Origin: Pelagomonas calceolata
Taxonomy: Eukaryota; Sar; Pelagophyceae; Pelagomonadales; Pelagomonadaceae
NCBI GenBank assembly: GCA_918797485.1
Contig: CAKKNE010000003.1
Coordinates: forward strand, 4,092,001 to 4,156,000
Direction of reading: 5' to 3'
Length of the DNA: 64,000 nucleotides
Shown: one piece after another, positions 9,201 through 18,120 of the stretch
Position numbering within the stretch: position 1 is the first letter of the stretch
Layout of the letters: each line of letters starts with the position of its first letter
Program-made: the position numbers and the translations under genes
The notes under the pieces: model-generated
Databases searched by the model: none
What the model was told of the DNA's origin: nothing
The model's input: the letters and a program-made list of their open reading frames with translations, nothing else

Positions 9201-11386
9201 GAGGAGTCGAAAGATCAAGATGGCGACGCGACCATGAGCGACGCGCCCCCCGTGCGGAGCGACGTCGCCCGCCTCGCGAGCGCGGCCCTGAACCAGGACG
9301 CGCCGCCGCCGCCTCCAGCCGAGGACGGTGAGGAGCCGGCGCTCAAGCGCGTCTCCACCGGAGAACTGGAGGAGGAGGCCGCGGCCGGCAAGGCGCCGGA
9401 GCCGTCCGACGAGATGGCGACGCGACTCGCTAAATTAGCCGCGGGTGTGGACGAAGCGGCGGAACGACGAGCGGCAAAGAGGCTGGAGTGTCGACGCGTC
9501 CGCGATAGAGCGGTGTGGCCGACGCGGGTGCGCGACTCGGACGCGGACCGGGAGTGCCGCACGGTCCTCAAGCAACTGCGGAAGCTCGCGGTCAAAAAAC
9601 ACTCGTTCTATTTTGAGAAGATGGTTCCTTTTTCTGTGTAGAAATCTTTTCCGGAAACCTCGCGTCGATGGCGTGCTCGTGAGATCGGCTCCACCCCACG
9701 CCGTCGACGTGACGGTCACGATTCACGCAACGCAGGTCCGCGGCGTCCCCGACTATGCGGCCTTTGTCGCGCGGCCGACGTGCCTCGAGCGCGTCGAACA
9801 GCGCTTGAAAATTGGTGTCGGTGAAATAGCGCGCGCGTTCGAGGACGACGGCCAGGAACCCCTGAAGCCCTACGCGTCCGCGCGGGAGTTCGGCCAAGAA
9901 TTGAGATTAGTACTGGCCAATGCGAGGGCCTACAACGAGCGCTTCCGGAGGAACCCGCACAACGTCGGCTACAACATCTGCCTGGCCGTCGACGCCGTGC
10001 AGCCGGTCCTCGAAGAGGCCCTGTTCCAGTTCGCCTTCGAGGCGTATGAACGCGTTGGTCGAATGAGGTTGGAGAATTCCTGGGAAAAGAAGGTCGCCGA
10101 GGAGATCAACGAAGAAGTTGCGGCGAAGCGCGTTGTCTGACTCAGTGTCCTTGAACTCGACGCGTCGTCACGAGGCCGCGCTCGACGCCATCGCCACGCG
10201 CGCAGGTCCGCGAGCAGTACGAGGGCATCGCGCGCGAGAAGGCGGAGGCCGCCGTGGCCCACCGCAAGTGGGAGGATAGAGGGCAACGCAACAAGTTGTT
10301 GAGGATGCTCAATGAACGGCAAAGGGCTAATTTGGACATTCTTGAGAGCAACGAAGCCCCGCGGCCGGCGTCGCCGACGCGCCAGGACGTCTCCGAGGCC
10401 GACGTCACTCCCGCGAAGATCGCGCCCGTGTCGCGCATCTCCGCGGCCGTGAGAGCGGAGGATCGGCGCAAGGCGGAGAAGGTCCGGGCTTCGGCTGTTT
10501 TCTCCGCTCTCGGCGATGGGGCGTGGGCGTCTCAGACCCAAGAGGTGGAGATGGCGGTGGAGGAGGAGGTGGTGGTGAAGGCGGAGGAGGCGCCCGTTTC
10601 GTTCAAGGGTAGTGTGAAGTTCGAGATCAAGTCTCAAAGGGCGGCTCCTGCGAGGCCGGCGCTGGACGCCTTTTCGCAGATTGAGGATCGCGTGGAAGAG
10701 GCGCCCGTGCGCGCACCGGTGGCGCGGCCGAAGCCCGTCGTGCCGCAAAAGCCGGCCGAGCCCCCGGTGATCGAATGTGCTGGTGGCGATCGGCGTCGAG
10801 TAGTGAAACTTCTACGCCGCCTTGACGCCATCGCCGCGACGTCGTACTGAGAGAAACCGCCCCCCGGACGCCGTCGACGCGACCCCCGCAACACGCAGGC
10901 GGCGACAGCGGCTGGGTGGCCGTCGCGGACCAGATTGAAGCGCGCGTCCTCCTCGCGACGACCTCGCAGTTCGTGCGCTGCACCGTCGTGTTACGAGGTG
11001 GTAGTTCTGAAGTGCGGCGGTCGCTCGTGACGTGGTCGTTGGTGGAGCCGGGCGGCGTCGACGACCTCACGGCGGGGTTCTACCGCGATTCTCTGTTGCG
11101 GGACGCGCGGCACAAATTACGCGCTCGGAGTGCCGCTGGTTCGGACGCGATTCGGGCGGCTCGACCGTCATTGAGGGAGTATAGTGCCGTCGACGCGGAA
11201 TTACTAGAGCTGGACTTGCGCGACGCGTGCGAAGGACGGGTCCTGGCGACGCCCGTCGAGGACACGATTCGCGGGTCCAACGCGTGCTCAGAGGGCACTC
11301 TGGTCTTCGCTGCGGGTGCGCTGGCGCTGCGCGTCGCCGGGCGGCGGGTCGTTTGTGGGGGGTTGCTGGCGTCTTCGGGGGGGTAA
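6238..11386 (+). CDS. Polybromo-like protein with six bromodomains (8 exons)
   Basis: Exons by frame continuity: 6238-6963, 7062-7713, 7837-7976, 8142-8722, 8858-9623, 9736-10131, 10206-10776, 10899-11386. They total 4,320 nt, giving 1,439 aa. Bromodomains bind acetyl-lysine on histones. I see six: ~10-105 (YVSQPMDLGLVRQKL, clear), ~155-245 (degenerate), ~275-400, ~415-510 (NCRDFDSIESR...YSSLEAFANDVR), ~565-690 (TIAKPMDLGLINHKL, clear) and ~920-1060 (GVPDYAAFVARP...). Coiled-coil, Pro/Ala-rich and charged regions separate the fifth and sixth. The C-terminal ~160 residues are of unknown type. Six tandem bromodomains recall polybromo of SWI/SNF remodellers, but I see no clear BAH or HMG domain. 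Introns are 74-165 bp and most carry the introner core. Intron 2 needs a GC donor at 7714. Confidence 0.85.
7977..8141 (+). mobile_element. Introner-type intron in the bromodomain gene (family 2)
   Basis: A 165-bp intron, GTGCGAGT...CACGCACAG, phase 0. Its middle contains GCCGTCGACGCGACTCGCC followed by CATCAGACGAGG. This stretch recurs nearly unchanged in the sense strand of the intron at 60054-60296 of an unrelated gene. That shared interior marks both as copies of one element. Confidence 0.7.
8723..8857 (+). mobile_element. Introner-type intron with right terminal repeat
   Basis: A 135-bp intron (GTGAGGAA...CCACACAG). Its 3' end GTTGATGTCCACACAG matches the right terminal repeat of family-1 introners with one change. 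The left repeat is degenerate. Splicing joins CC to GTACTTCAAG and continues the bromodomain protein as PYFKDDIADP. Confidence 0.65.
10132..10205 (+). mobile_element. Short intron sharing a TGACTCAG left end (family 3)
   Basis: A 74-bp intron, GTTGTCTGACTCAGTGTCC...GCGCGCAG, phase 0. The CTGACTCAGTGTC block near the 5' end also occurs near the starts of the introns at 57909 and 61543 (minus strand), always three to five bases after the donor. Confidence 0.55.
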
Positions 11387-12164
11387 TTTATTTAGTTGTC
11401 GTATTGTTGTTGGTCACCCGCGCGTCTCGCGGGCCCCGCGCGGTTCGTCTCAAAACCGCCGCAATTGACCCAAATCGCCCTCCCGTAACTAATGGAGACC
11501 TAAAGAGCGCACCGCGCCCGCCAGCATCGCCCCGGTACCCATCCTGCTCGAAATCGCGTCTCCGCGCCCCGCATGGTCAATAGCGAAACTAGAAGCAAAA
11601 AATAAGACCAATCAGATTCCTCCAACGTCGTCTGTTTCATCTAGGAGCATGTGGCTCTACATCGTACATCGCGGCGCGGAGGTACAACTCTTCATCATGG
11701 CTGAAGTATTTACAATCTCAAAGTTGAGAAAGTTGTGCAGATTACTATAGAAAAGATTCTGTACTCGCGCGGGTTTTCAGCCGTGCAAAGAGCATGTAAT
11801 CGCGTCTTGCCACCGGTCCTAAAACCGCTTATGCACCACCAAAAAGCTCTATCGTGCGGGGTTGTGCGAAACGCGAGGTTCGAGGCAAAAAAATCGAGCG
11901 CTGAACGTCCACAGTCGCTCAGGAGCTTCATTCCTCTCCAAAACAGCTCAAGACGAGATCTTGCCGGCATTTGTGCGGCTAGGGAGCAGCTACAGCCCAA
12001 AAGCATCTCACTGCCAAAAGCTGGATTTTCTCGCGCGCGCGGCCATAAATCAAGCCGGCGCCGCCCCAGCACAAGCTCTGGACCACAAAGAAATCGCCCC
12101 GTAAGCCAAAAAAAGCGAAACGCGAGCAGCCGCGCCGCGGACCACACGCGGAACGAACGGAACG
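11387..12164. other. Intergenic region, nothing recognised
   Basis: About 780 bp between the bromodomain gene and the EF-hand-like gene. Base composition is lower in GC than the flanking exons. Open frames on both strands have no protein-like features or motifs that I recognise. It probably holds the 3' end of one gene and the promoter of the next. Confidence 0.5.
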
Positions 12165-13444
12165 ATGTCCGCCCTAGCCGAGCAGCAAAGCCTCTCGAGC
12201 CAGGGCAGCGCGTCGCTGACGCCCACCGCAACCTCGTCGAGCTACGCCTCGTCGAGCAAGCCCAGCGAGTTCAACGACGACGCCTCGTCGATCTCGACCG
12301 TGAGCGAGGAGTCGGAGGAGTCCAAGGAACCCGAACCGTACCAGCTCCCGCACGACCGCGCCGTCGCGACCATGAACGAGGACGAGGACGACGAGTCCTA
12401 CTCGTCCGAAAGTAGTGGCGAATCGATCGTGCCGGACCTGGGCGGCGACGAGGACGACGACCCGTCCGCGAAAGCTACTGGTGCGGGGCTCCTCGGCTAC
12501 CTCGGCCTCGGGGGCCAGGCGACGAAGGCTACCGAAGACGACTACGCCTACGACTTCGAGGGCGAGCCCCAGGAACAGGACGACGAGCACTACGACTTCG
12601 GTGATTGTGCAGTGTCCTTCGTATGTCGCGTCGATGGCGTGTGACGCGTGACTCGTCGATCACGCATCCTCGAGAGACCGGCGCCACGCCATCGAGCAGG
12701 CGTCGACGGCGTGGCGGTCGACGCGTAACACACGCAGGCGACGACGAGGAGCCCGAGCTCGACGAGGACGAGTTACTCGCGGAGGAGGGCCTCAAGGACG
12801 ACCGCCTCGAGGCGCGGCTCGCCTTAGCTTATGACGTCGCGACGGCGGGCGTGTCCTCTGGTAGGGAGCACCCGATGAAGGCGCCGGAATTTCGGAAGGC
12901 GGTGGCCGTCATGGGCCGCGTCTTCAGCAAGGAGGAGACCGACCGGTTTTTTGATGAGGCCCTGGCCTTCTCCGAGGATCGTTCAGCATTAGGTGTGTCG
13001 TCCGAGCGAGATGAACGGGGCTTGCTCAAGAGGAACGTCGTCGAGGCGAATCCGAGGAGACATGCGCTATGTCTGCCGAAAGACGACTTCGTGGCCTATT
13101 TCTCGAAGTTCGTGACGCGGACCGTCGATCCGAGGGAAGCTGCCGAACATTTCAGGGCGCTGGTCGAGGGCGCGGCCGAGCAGGCGCTGCGCGATCCCGA
13201 CACCGAGGCGTCTGACGAGTTGAGAGCTATGGCCGACACGAAGCATAGGAGGGTCGACGAGCTCTTCATTTATGCTCGCGATTTGAGGAAGGTCGTCGCG
13301 TCGATGTCGGAACGCTTGACCGACGAGGAGGCCGACGCGTTCATCCGCGAGTGCAAACCCGAACCATTGGTTGGGGCGGCCGACGGCGGGCTGGAGCGCG
13401 TCTACTTCCACCAGTACCTCAACATGCTCAAGGACGACTCTTGA
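12165..13444 (+). CDS. Acidic EF-hand-like protein with degenerate calcium loops (2 exons)
   Basis: Exons 12165-12600 and 12738-13444 (380 aa). The intron of 137 bp (GTGATTGT...CACACGCAG, phase 1) contains the introner core. The first ~190 residues are Ser/Asp/Glu-rich and probably disordered. The C-terminal half resembles calmodulin: EFRKAVAVMGRVFSKEETDRFFDEAL, then LRKVVASMSERLTDEEADAFIREC followed by VYFHQYLNMLK. The second part aligns with the third and fourth calmodulin helices. The Ca2+-binding loop residues (DxDxDG) are missing, so calcium binding is doubtful. Its cellular role is unknown. Confidence 0.7.
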
Positions 13445-13462
13445 TTTGCGTAAGTGTCTCTT

Positions 13463-13763
13463 CCTAATGGATCTTTAAAGATCCATTAGGACTAGGTCCT
13501 AGGACCCGGGGTATATGGGTAAGGTATGGGGTACATATCATAGGGGGGGTATTAGTCATTCCACTTACACGTGGAACCAACCCGTGCATTGGACTCGCCG
13601 TGTCCCAGGATCCGCGCGCCCCACGTGTCTGGGGGAGTACGGGACACGCGCGCGCCCCACTCAGGGTAAATTCGCTAATCCAACCAAAACCTACTAGCAA
13701 AGGTCCCCAAAGGTTATTATAGTATACTATTGGGGACCTTTGCTAGTAGGAAACAAAAACCCT
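13463..13763 (+). repeat. Left terminal inverted repeat, 301 bp
   Basis: Inverted copy of 14148-14448. The outermost 26 bases are themselves a palindrome centred on TTTAAA. Confidence 0.88.
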
Positions 13764-13928
13764 CTAGCAAAGGTCCCCAAAGGTTATTATAGCATACTCT
13801 TGGGGACCTTTGTAGGTTGAGTCTCGGGATCTAAACGAGTTGGTGACCTTTGTGGGCGAGTGTGGTGTTCTCGGTGAAGTTCACGACTCGCCGAATCTTA
13901 GAATTCACCGTTAATATACAAAAGGTAA

Positions 13929-14168
13929 ATGGCTCAATTAGCTAGTGTCGGAATCGATTATTCGAAGTTGACGCTTGACGAATTAAAACGAATTGCTCCC
14001 TTGTCCACGCTCCTTGACAAAATGTCGCTTGATCAGATAAAAGAAGCTCTTTCATTTTCTACTACTTTTAGTCCAGACGGCAGAAGTATTCTTCGGACAA
14101 ATGTCGTGAAGCCGAGAGAAATTCCACGCAATACACATCGTTTCGTTAGGGTTTTTGTTTCCTACTAG
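13929..14168 (+). CDS. Small ORF inside the inverted-repeat element
   Basis: A 79-aa ORF (MAQLASVGIDYSKLTLDELK...). It has a Leu/Lys-rich helical N-terminus of SAP-like appearance and runs into the right terminal repeat. It may be the remnant of a longer protein carried by the autonomous relative. Codon use is AT-rich, unlike the neighbouring genes. Whether it is expressed is unknown. Confidence 0.3.
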   Translation: MAQLASVGIDYSKLTLDELKRIAPLSTLLDKMSLDQIKEALSFSTTFSPDGRSILRTNVVKPREIPRNTHRFVRVFVSY

Positions 14169-14448
14169 CAAAGGTCCCCAATAGTATACTATAATAACCT
14201 TTGGGGACCTTTGCTAGTAGGTTTTGGTTGGATTAGCGAATTTACCCTGAGTGGGGCGCGCGCGTGTCCCGTACTCCCCCAGACACGTGGGGCGCGCGGA
14301 TCCTGGGACACGGCGAGTCCAATGCACGGGTTGGTTCCACGTGTAAGTGGAATGACTAATACCCCCCCTATGATATGTACCCCATACCTTACCCATATAC
14401 CCCGGGTCCTAGGACCTAGTCCTAATGGATCTTTAAAGATCCATTAGG
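14148..14448 (-). repeat. Right terminal inverted repeat, 301 bp
   Basis: Inverted copy of 13463-13763, flanked on its outer side by TCTT. Confidence 0.88.
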
Positions 14449-14495
14449 TCTTGGGTCGCGTCGATGGCGTTTGGAAGGCTGAGGCTGAGGAATTC

Positions 14496-14518
14496 CTAGT
14501 GTCTTACAGGCCGCTAGC
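14496..14518 (+). repeat. Dispersed palindromic motif, copy 2
   Basis: CTAGTGTCTTACaGGCCGCTAGC, about 57 bp upstream of the fibrillin start. The flanking TTC is shared with copy 1. Confidence 0.75.
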
Positions 14519-14574
14519 ATCGCGGGGCGCAGCGCCCCCGCGTCATCTGGGCAGCGCCATCGCACGACACAAGC

Positions 14575-15153
14575 ATGAATACGATGCGTGCGGTCGCCAC
14601 GCTGCTTCTTGTCAACTGCTGCGCGGCCCTCTCCCCTCACGCCAGCGTGCTCCGCCGCTGCGGCTCAGCCACACCGCCGAGTGCGGCCGAGGCGACGCGA
14701 GCTCTACGAGAGATCGTGAACGCGCGCCAGGACGACTGGACACCGTTGCTCGACAGGCGCTGGCGGCCTGTGTTCTCGGTCAAACCAGACGCCGACGAGG
14801 GGCGCTTCCTGACCGTGAAAGCGGAGCAGGAGTTTCGAAGCGATGGCTCGTTCACGAATGCGATTCGACTGCTTGGACTCAAGTTTGTGTTCGCCGGGAC
14901 CTACGCTCTGCAAGGAAGTACGACGACCCTGGTCATCGAGAGGCTCCGGCTCAAAATTCTGGGCGTGCCTATGCCAGCAATCGACGTCCGGGAGGGCCGG
15001 GGCATCCGCGGACTGATCGAGCGCATCCGCGGCCGGCGCAAGGACGGCAGCAAGCGGCCCAACGTTTATAGTTGGTGCTACGCGGACGGCGACGTGTGCG
15101 TCGCGCGAGGCTCGAGCGGATCGACTGCGGTGTGGGTGCGGGCGGACGGATAG
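14575..15153 (+). CDS. Plastid lipid-associated protein / fibrillin family
   Basis: A 192-aa protein. The leader MNTMRAVATLLLVNCCAALSPHASVLRR fits a plastid signal with a cleavage site near AALSP. The mature part follows the PAP/fibrillin plan: a DDWTPLLDRRWRPVFSV strand, GTYALQG in the middle, and the C-terminal YADGDVCVARGSSGSTAVWV, which matches the family's conserved ending (D-x-R-x-x-RG-x-x-G-x-x-F/V-V). Fibrillins bind lipids and quinones in plastoglobules and thylakoids. An introner core remnant (CGCGTCGATGGCGT) sits in the short leader region at 14456-14470, just after the inverted-repeat element. Confidence 0.75.
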   Translation: MNTMRAVATLLLVNCCAALSPHASVLRRCGSATPPSAAEATRALREIVNARQDDWTPLLDRRWRPVFSVKPDADEGRFLTVKAEQEFRSDGSFTNAIRLLGLKFVFAGTYALQGSTTTLVIERLRLKILGVPMPAIDVREGRGIRGLIERIRGRRKDGSKRPNVYSWCYADGDVCVARGSSGSTAVWVRADG

Positions 15154-15438
15154 GGAATAAGTGTTGTGTTGTGTATATGATCATATATCGTTTCGCGTCG
15201 ATGGCGTGCAACCCGCACGCCAGTTTGGTCTGGTCTTGCGTGTTTTGCGCCAGCTCGGTGCATCACGAAGGACTTGTTGGCGCCGCAGGCGTCGTGTGGA
15301 GTGCCGCACGTGAGTAGGAACACTGCTGCAGGCCTGCATTTGTGTCGCTGCAGGACTCGTGAGGTGATAACACCGCTGCTGACACAATAGTTTTTTTGGC
15401 TGCACTCGTGAGGTGACAACACTCTGACAACAAGCAAA

Positions 15439-16314
15439 ATGATGACCTTCCTGCCCTTCGCGGACTTTAAAGCCTCGGCCGAAGCTCTCGACACGAAGCG
15501 GTTGCAGAACCAGCGCACGGAAGCGCGGTTCGTGCTCGAGTGGTTGGAAAACAGAGGCTTCGACCTGCGCGCCTACGGCGCCGCGCGCATGTGGAAAGGC
15601 TACCGCGACGCATTGGCCGCGTACTACAACGCCTGCCTCGACGCCTACGAGGCACGGGGCTTCGTCAACGGTCCGACGATGCAGCGCGCGTCGGTGCCGA
15701 CGGAGGTCGAGATGCCTCCCTGGTTGGGCGACGAGCGCTTCCACGCGGCGCAGCGCGCCCAGCTCCTCGTCAAGAAGCCCGAGTACTACTCGGAGAAGGG
15801 CTGGGACGCGACGCCGCCGGAGCTCGGCGTGGACTATGTCTTCCCGAAAAAGCAGGGGGACCGCTGGGTGCTCTACCGGCGCGTGCGCGGCACGGACGTC
15901 GTCCTGGCCGAGTGCCACGGCGACCTCGTCGAGCCGGCCGCGAAGCCGCGGGCGAAGCGCGCGCGGTCCGACGCCTCGGCACCGCCTCCGCAGTCGCGCG
16001 ACGAGTTGGTGGCGGAGTATACGCGCCTCGCGAAGGTCGCGCTCCCGGCGCGCGCCAAAGAGGAGAAGTGGCCGATCCGCTTCGACCACTGCTTCATGCG
16101 GGTGATGCTCGACAACGCCTTCGGGAAGTGCTGGTACGAGTGCCTCGACCGGAAGCGGGGCTCGGCGATCTCGCAGATCGGCGACTCCGACCTCGCCGCA
16201 GCGGTCGCGATCGGGAAACGGATGGAGGCCGAGGGCCGGAGCGCCGTCGACGAGCTCGACGCGCGGTCGCTGCGGCTCCGGGGCAAGCGTCCGAAGAAGG
16301 CGCGCCGGTCCTAA
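15439..16314 (+). CDS. Pyrimidine-dimer-glycosylase-like (MSMEG_6728-type) protein
   Basis: A 291-aa protein. The N-terminal ~75 residues (MMTFLPFADFKASAEALDTKRLQNQR, then ARMWKGYRDALAAYYNACLD) match the pattern of the bacterial MSMEG_6728 family, which is annotated as pyrimidine dimer DNA glycosylase-like. The family call is from memory of the pattern. A basic linker (KPRAKRARSDAS) looks like a nuclear localisation signal. The C-terminal part (RFDHCFMRVMLDNAFGKCWYECLDRKRGSAI) is a separate conserved block followed by a basic tail. The combination suggests a DNA-repair or base-modification role. The bacterial-type N-terminus in a eukaryote suggests ancient transfer. Confidence 0.6.
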   Translation: MMTFLPFADFKASAEALDTKRLQNQRTEARFVLEWLENRGFDLRAYGAARMWKGYRDALAAYYNACLDAYEARGFVNGPTMQRASVPTEVEMPPWLGDERFHAAQRAQLLVKKPEYYSEKGWDATPPELGVDYVFPKKQGDRWVLYRRVRGTDVVLAECHGDLVEPAAKPRAKRARSDASAPPPQSRDELVAEYTRLAKVALPARAKEEKWPIRFDHCFMRVMLDNAFGKCWYECLDRKRGSAISQIGDSDLAAAVAIGKRMEAEGRSAVDELDARSLRLRGKRPKKARRS

Positions 16315-16341
16315 GTAGTCTTGTATGTAACTTTACACCGT

Positions 16342-17772
16342 TCAGAGCCGCATCCCGTCGTCCACCAGCGCCGCGCGCAACTTCGCGTTCTCGCGCCGCA
16401 GGCGCAGGATCTCCATATCCTTGGGGTCCAAATTTTTGCGCGGCGCCGTCGTCACCGATTTCAAACGAGACGCGAAGCGCAACGTCGACGTCGTGTGCGA
16501 GGCATCAGCCGCCGCGCGACTCACGCAACATAAGATGGCCGCGTAGGCGTTGCCACCTAACGCGTCCTGGAGCAGCCGTGTGAGCTTCGCGTCGCGATAC
16601 GGGACGTGGACGCGAGCCGCTCCATTAATGTCGCCTTTCCGGCGCTTCGACGCCTTGTCTTCTAACGCGGTGACGACATTCCCAAGCACCATGAGGCTCT
16701 GGTTGATGTTTCCCGCCTCCTTCACCCCGTCGCCCGTCGTCTTGGACTCCTTGACGCGCTCCGACCCGGCCAGGTCGACGAGATGCAGGCGCGAGGCCTG
16801 CGTCACCGTCGCGGCGCCCCTTGTAGTAGTTCGCGTGAGTTCCAGCGTGAAGACGGCATGACTGCGAGAAGAGCGGTCGTTCTTCGCCGTGCCGCGGACC
16901 GCCCGGCGGCGGCTCCCCATTCGAAACGCGTCGATGCACTCCTCGGCGCTTCGGCAGCGCGTCCGCGTGCAGCCGTCGACGAAGACGCCGCGCCGCTCGT
17001 CCTCGCGGATGCGCGGCTGTTTTTGAGGTGGGGGCGTCTTCGCGCGCGGCGGCGTCTTGGCGCGTGGCGGCGTGCGGTTCCCGGCTTGTAACGCCCGGCC
17101 CCGCTGCTGTTGAGGTGGCGGCGGCAGGGCGTTCTCGGACGCGCCCGCGTCGCCGACGAGCAAGTCGCGCACCTGCTCCCGGTAAATCTCGACGTACGTG
17201 CACTCCACGCGCGTGTGCGTCTCGTCGCTCTCCGCACCGGACACGGCGAAGACCTGAGCTATCGCACGAGACACGATGCCCGCGTCGCCCCTCTCACCAG
17301 CCATGGCATGGGTCTTTCCGGAACCAGTAGCACCGTAGGCCATCACGCACCCGTGAAAACCCCGCAGCGCCTGCTCGACGACGTTGCGCGCGACGCCGTC
17401 GTAGGTCGCCTTCTGCGTCGAGTGGTCGTCGAGCGTCGCGTCGAAGGGGCCGAAATTTGTATCACCTACCGAAACGTGGTTGCCTCGGATGGACGTGGCC
17501 GACTCGCCGTCGATCTGCGGCCGGCTGCGGATCGCGACTCTTACAGCCGTCTCCTCGGCCGGTTGAGCTAGTAAGGCGTCCCACTCGCTCTGTTCAGAAA
17601 CGTCGCTCTCCGTGAGCTCGGAGACGTCGCTCATGCGCTTGGTCGCGACGCTCGGGCGCCCTGCTACGCTGAGGCGCGCCTCGGCGAGCGGGCTCGTCGT
17701 GCGGCGCCGGCGTGCCGGTGGCGCGGGGTCGCGCGGCACGGCGGCCGGCTTGCCGGAGCAGGAGTTACCCAT
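16342..17772 (-). CDS. Kinesin with N-terminal acylation signal
   Basis: A 476-aa kinesin motor. The motor begins near residue 75 (VRVAIRSRP). The P-loop is GATGSGKT, switch I NDRSSRSHAVF and switch II DLAGSERV; an INQSLMVLGNVV helix and a VPYRDAKLTRLLQDALGG stretch follow. A Pro/Lys-rich insertion (PPRAKTPP repeats) interrupts loop 5/6. After the motor only ~40 residues of neck-like helix remain, so there is no stalk. The N-terminus MGNSCSG fits an N-myristoylation signal (Gly2, Ser6) with a palmitoylatable Cys5, suggesting membrane attachment through the head end. It converges with the glycosylase-like gene 28 bp away. Confidence 0.92.
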   Translation of the reverse strand: MGNSCSGKPAAVPRDPAPPARRRRTTSPLAEARLSVAGRPSVATKRMSDVSELTESDVSEQSEWDALLAQPAEETAVRVAIRSRPQIDGESATSIRGNHVSVGDTNFGPFDATLDDHSTQKATYDGVARNVVEQALRGFHGCVMAYGATGSGKTHAMAGERGDAGIVSRAIAQVFAVSGAESDETHTRVECTYVEIYREQVRDLLVGDAGASENALPPPPQQQRGRALQAGNRTPPRAKTPPRAKTPPPQKQPRIREDERRGVFVDGCTRTRCRSAEECIDAFRMGSRRRAVRGTAKNDRSSRSHAVFTLELTRTTTRGAATVTQASRLHLVDLAGSERVKESKTTGDGVKEAGNINQSLMVLGNVVTALEDKASKRRKGDINGAARVHVPYRDAKLTRLLQDALGGNAYAAILCCVSRAAADASHTTSTLRFASRLKSVTTAPRKNLDPKDMEILRLRRENAKLRAALVDDGMRL

Positions 17773-18120
17773 TCTGTGTCGCGGCGGTGGCGTCTACCGA
17801 CGAAACTGGTGGATGCACACAACTATCTGTTGTAACCGCTGGGGCCGCGCAAGGCCGCGCTTTCGACGCGCAGCGGCCCTGACAATATGGCGCAGTGTGA
17901 GGCGAGTGCGCTTCACCCGGCGTCGCCTGTGGCCGCTGTTATCAGCGTCTGTAAAATTCACACGGCCAAAAATTAATCTGCTAGCGTCATGTAAGACACT
18001 AGCAAGGAAAGCGACGAATGCTAGTCCTCCCCACGCCACCCTCTACGCCCGCCCACCAGTCCCAGCACTGTAACGGAACAAGCGAAACGCAACAGCAAAG
18101 AAACAACCACAAACACTTAC
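17773..18120. other. Intergenic region upstream of the kinesin
   Basis: Lies between the 5' end of the kinesin and the 3' end of a glycosyltransferase gene, both on the minus strand. It holds one copy of the palindromic motif at 17980-18003. Nothing else recognised. Confidence 0.55.
17980..18003 (-). repeat. Dispersed palindromic motif, copy 3
   Basis: On the minus strand GCTAGTGTCTTACATGACGCTAGC, the most divergent of the five copies in its right half but keeping the GCTAG/CTAGC ends. About 210 bp upstream of the kinesin start. Confidence 0.65.

Larger units (their letters stand above)
13463..14448. mobile_element. Non-autonomous DNA element with 301-bp terminal inverted repeats
   Basis: Bases 13463-13763 and 14148-14448 are inverted copies that I could read as identical, flanked on both sides by TCTT (13459-13462 and 14449-14452), a likely 4-bp target duplication. 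Each end starts with a palindrome, CTAATGGATC...GATCCATTAG. Inside each arm, and again at 13764-13815, are hairpins built on CAAAGGTCCCCAA/TTGGGGACCTTTG. The unique 384-bp middle is AT-rich compared with the genes and encodes only a 79-aa ORF (13929-14168). No transposase is visible. It sits between the EF-hand-like gene and the fibrillin gene. Confidence 0.85.

Noticed and set aside
11710-12231. Minus-strand ORF of 173 codons in the 11.4-12.2 kb gap
   Set aside because: It overlaps the start and promoter of the EF-hand-like gene, and its residues show no domain, repeat or leader.
12174-12590. Long antisense ORFs opposite real genes, here and at many other sites (for example 16625-17203 minus, 22154-22714 minus, 50188-50865 minus)
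   Set aside because: GC-rich coding DNA rarely gives stops in other frames; these lack domains, leaders or sensible composition.
13464-13700. Identical 78-aa ORFs in both arms of the inverted-repeat element
   Set aside because: The identity follows from the inverted repeat; the frame is a by-product of the palindromic sequence and has no protein features.
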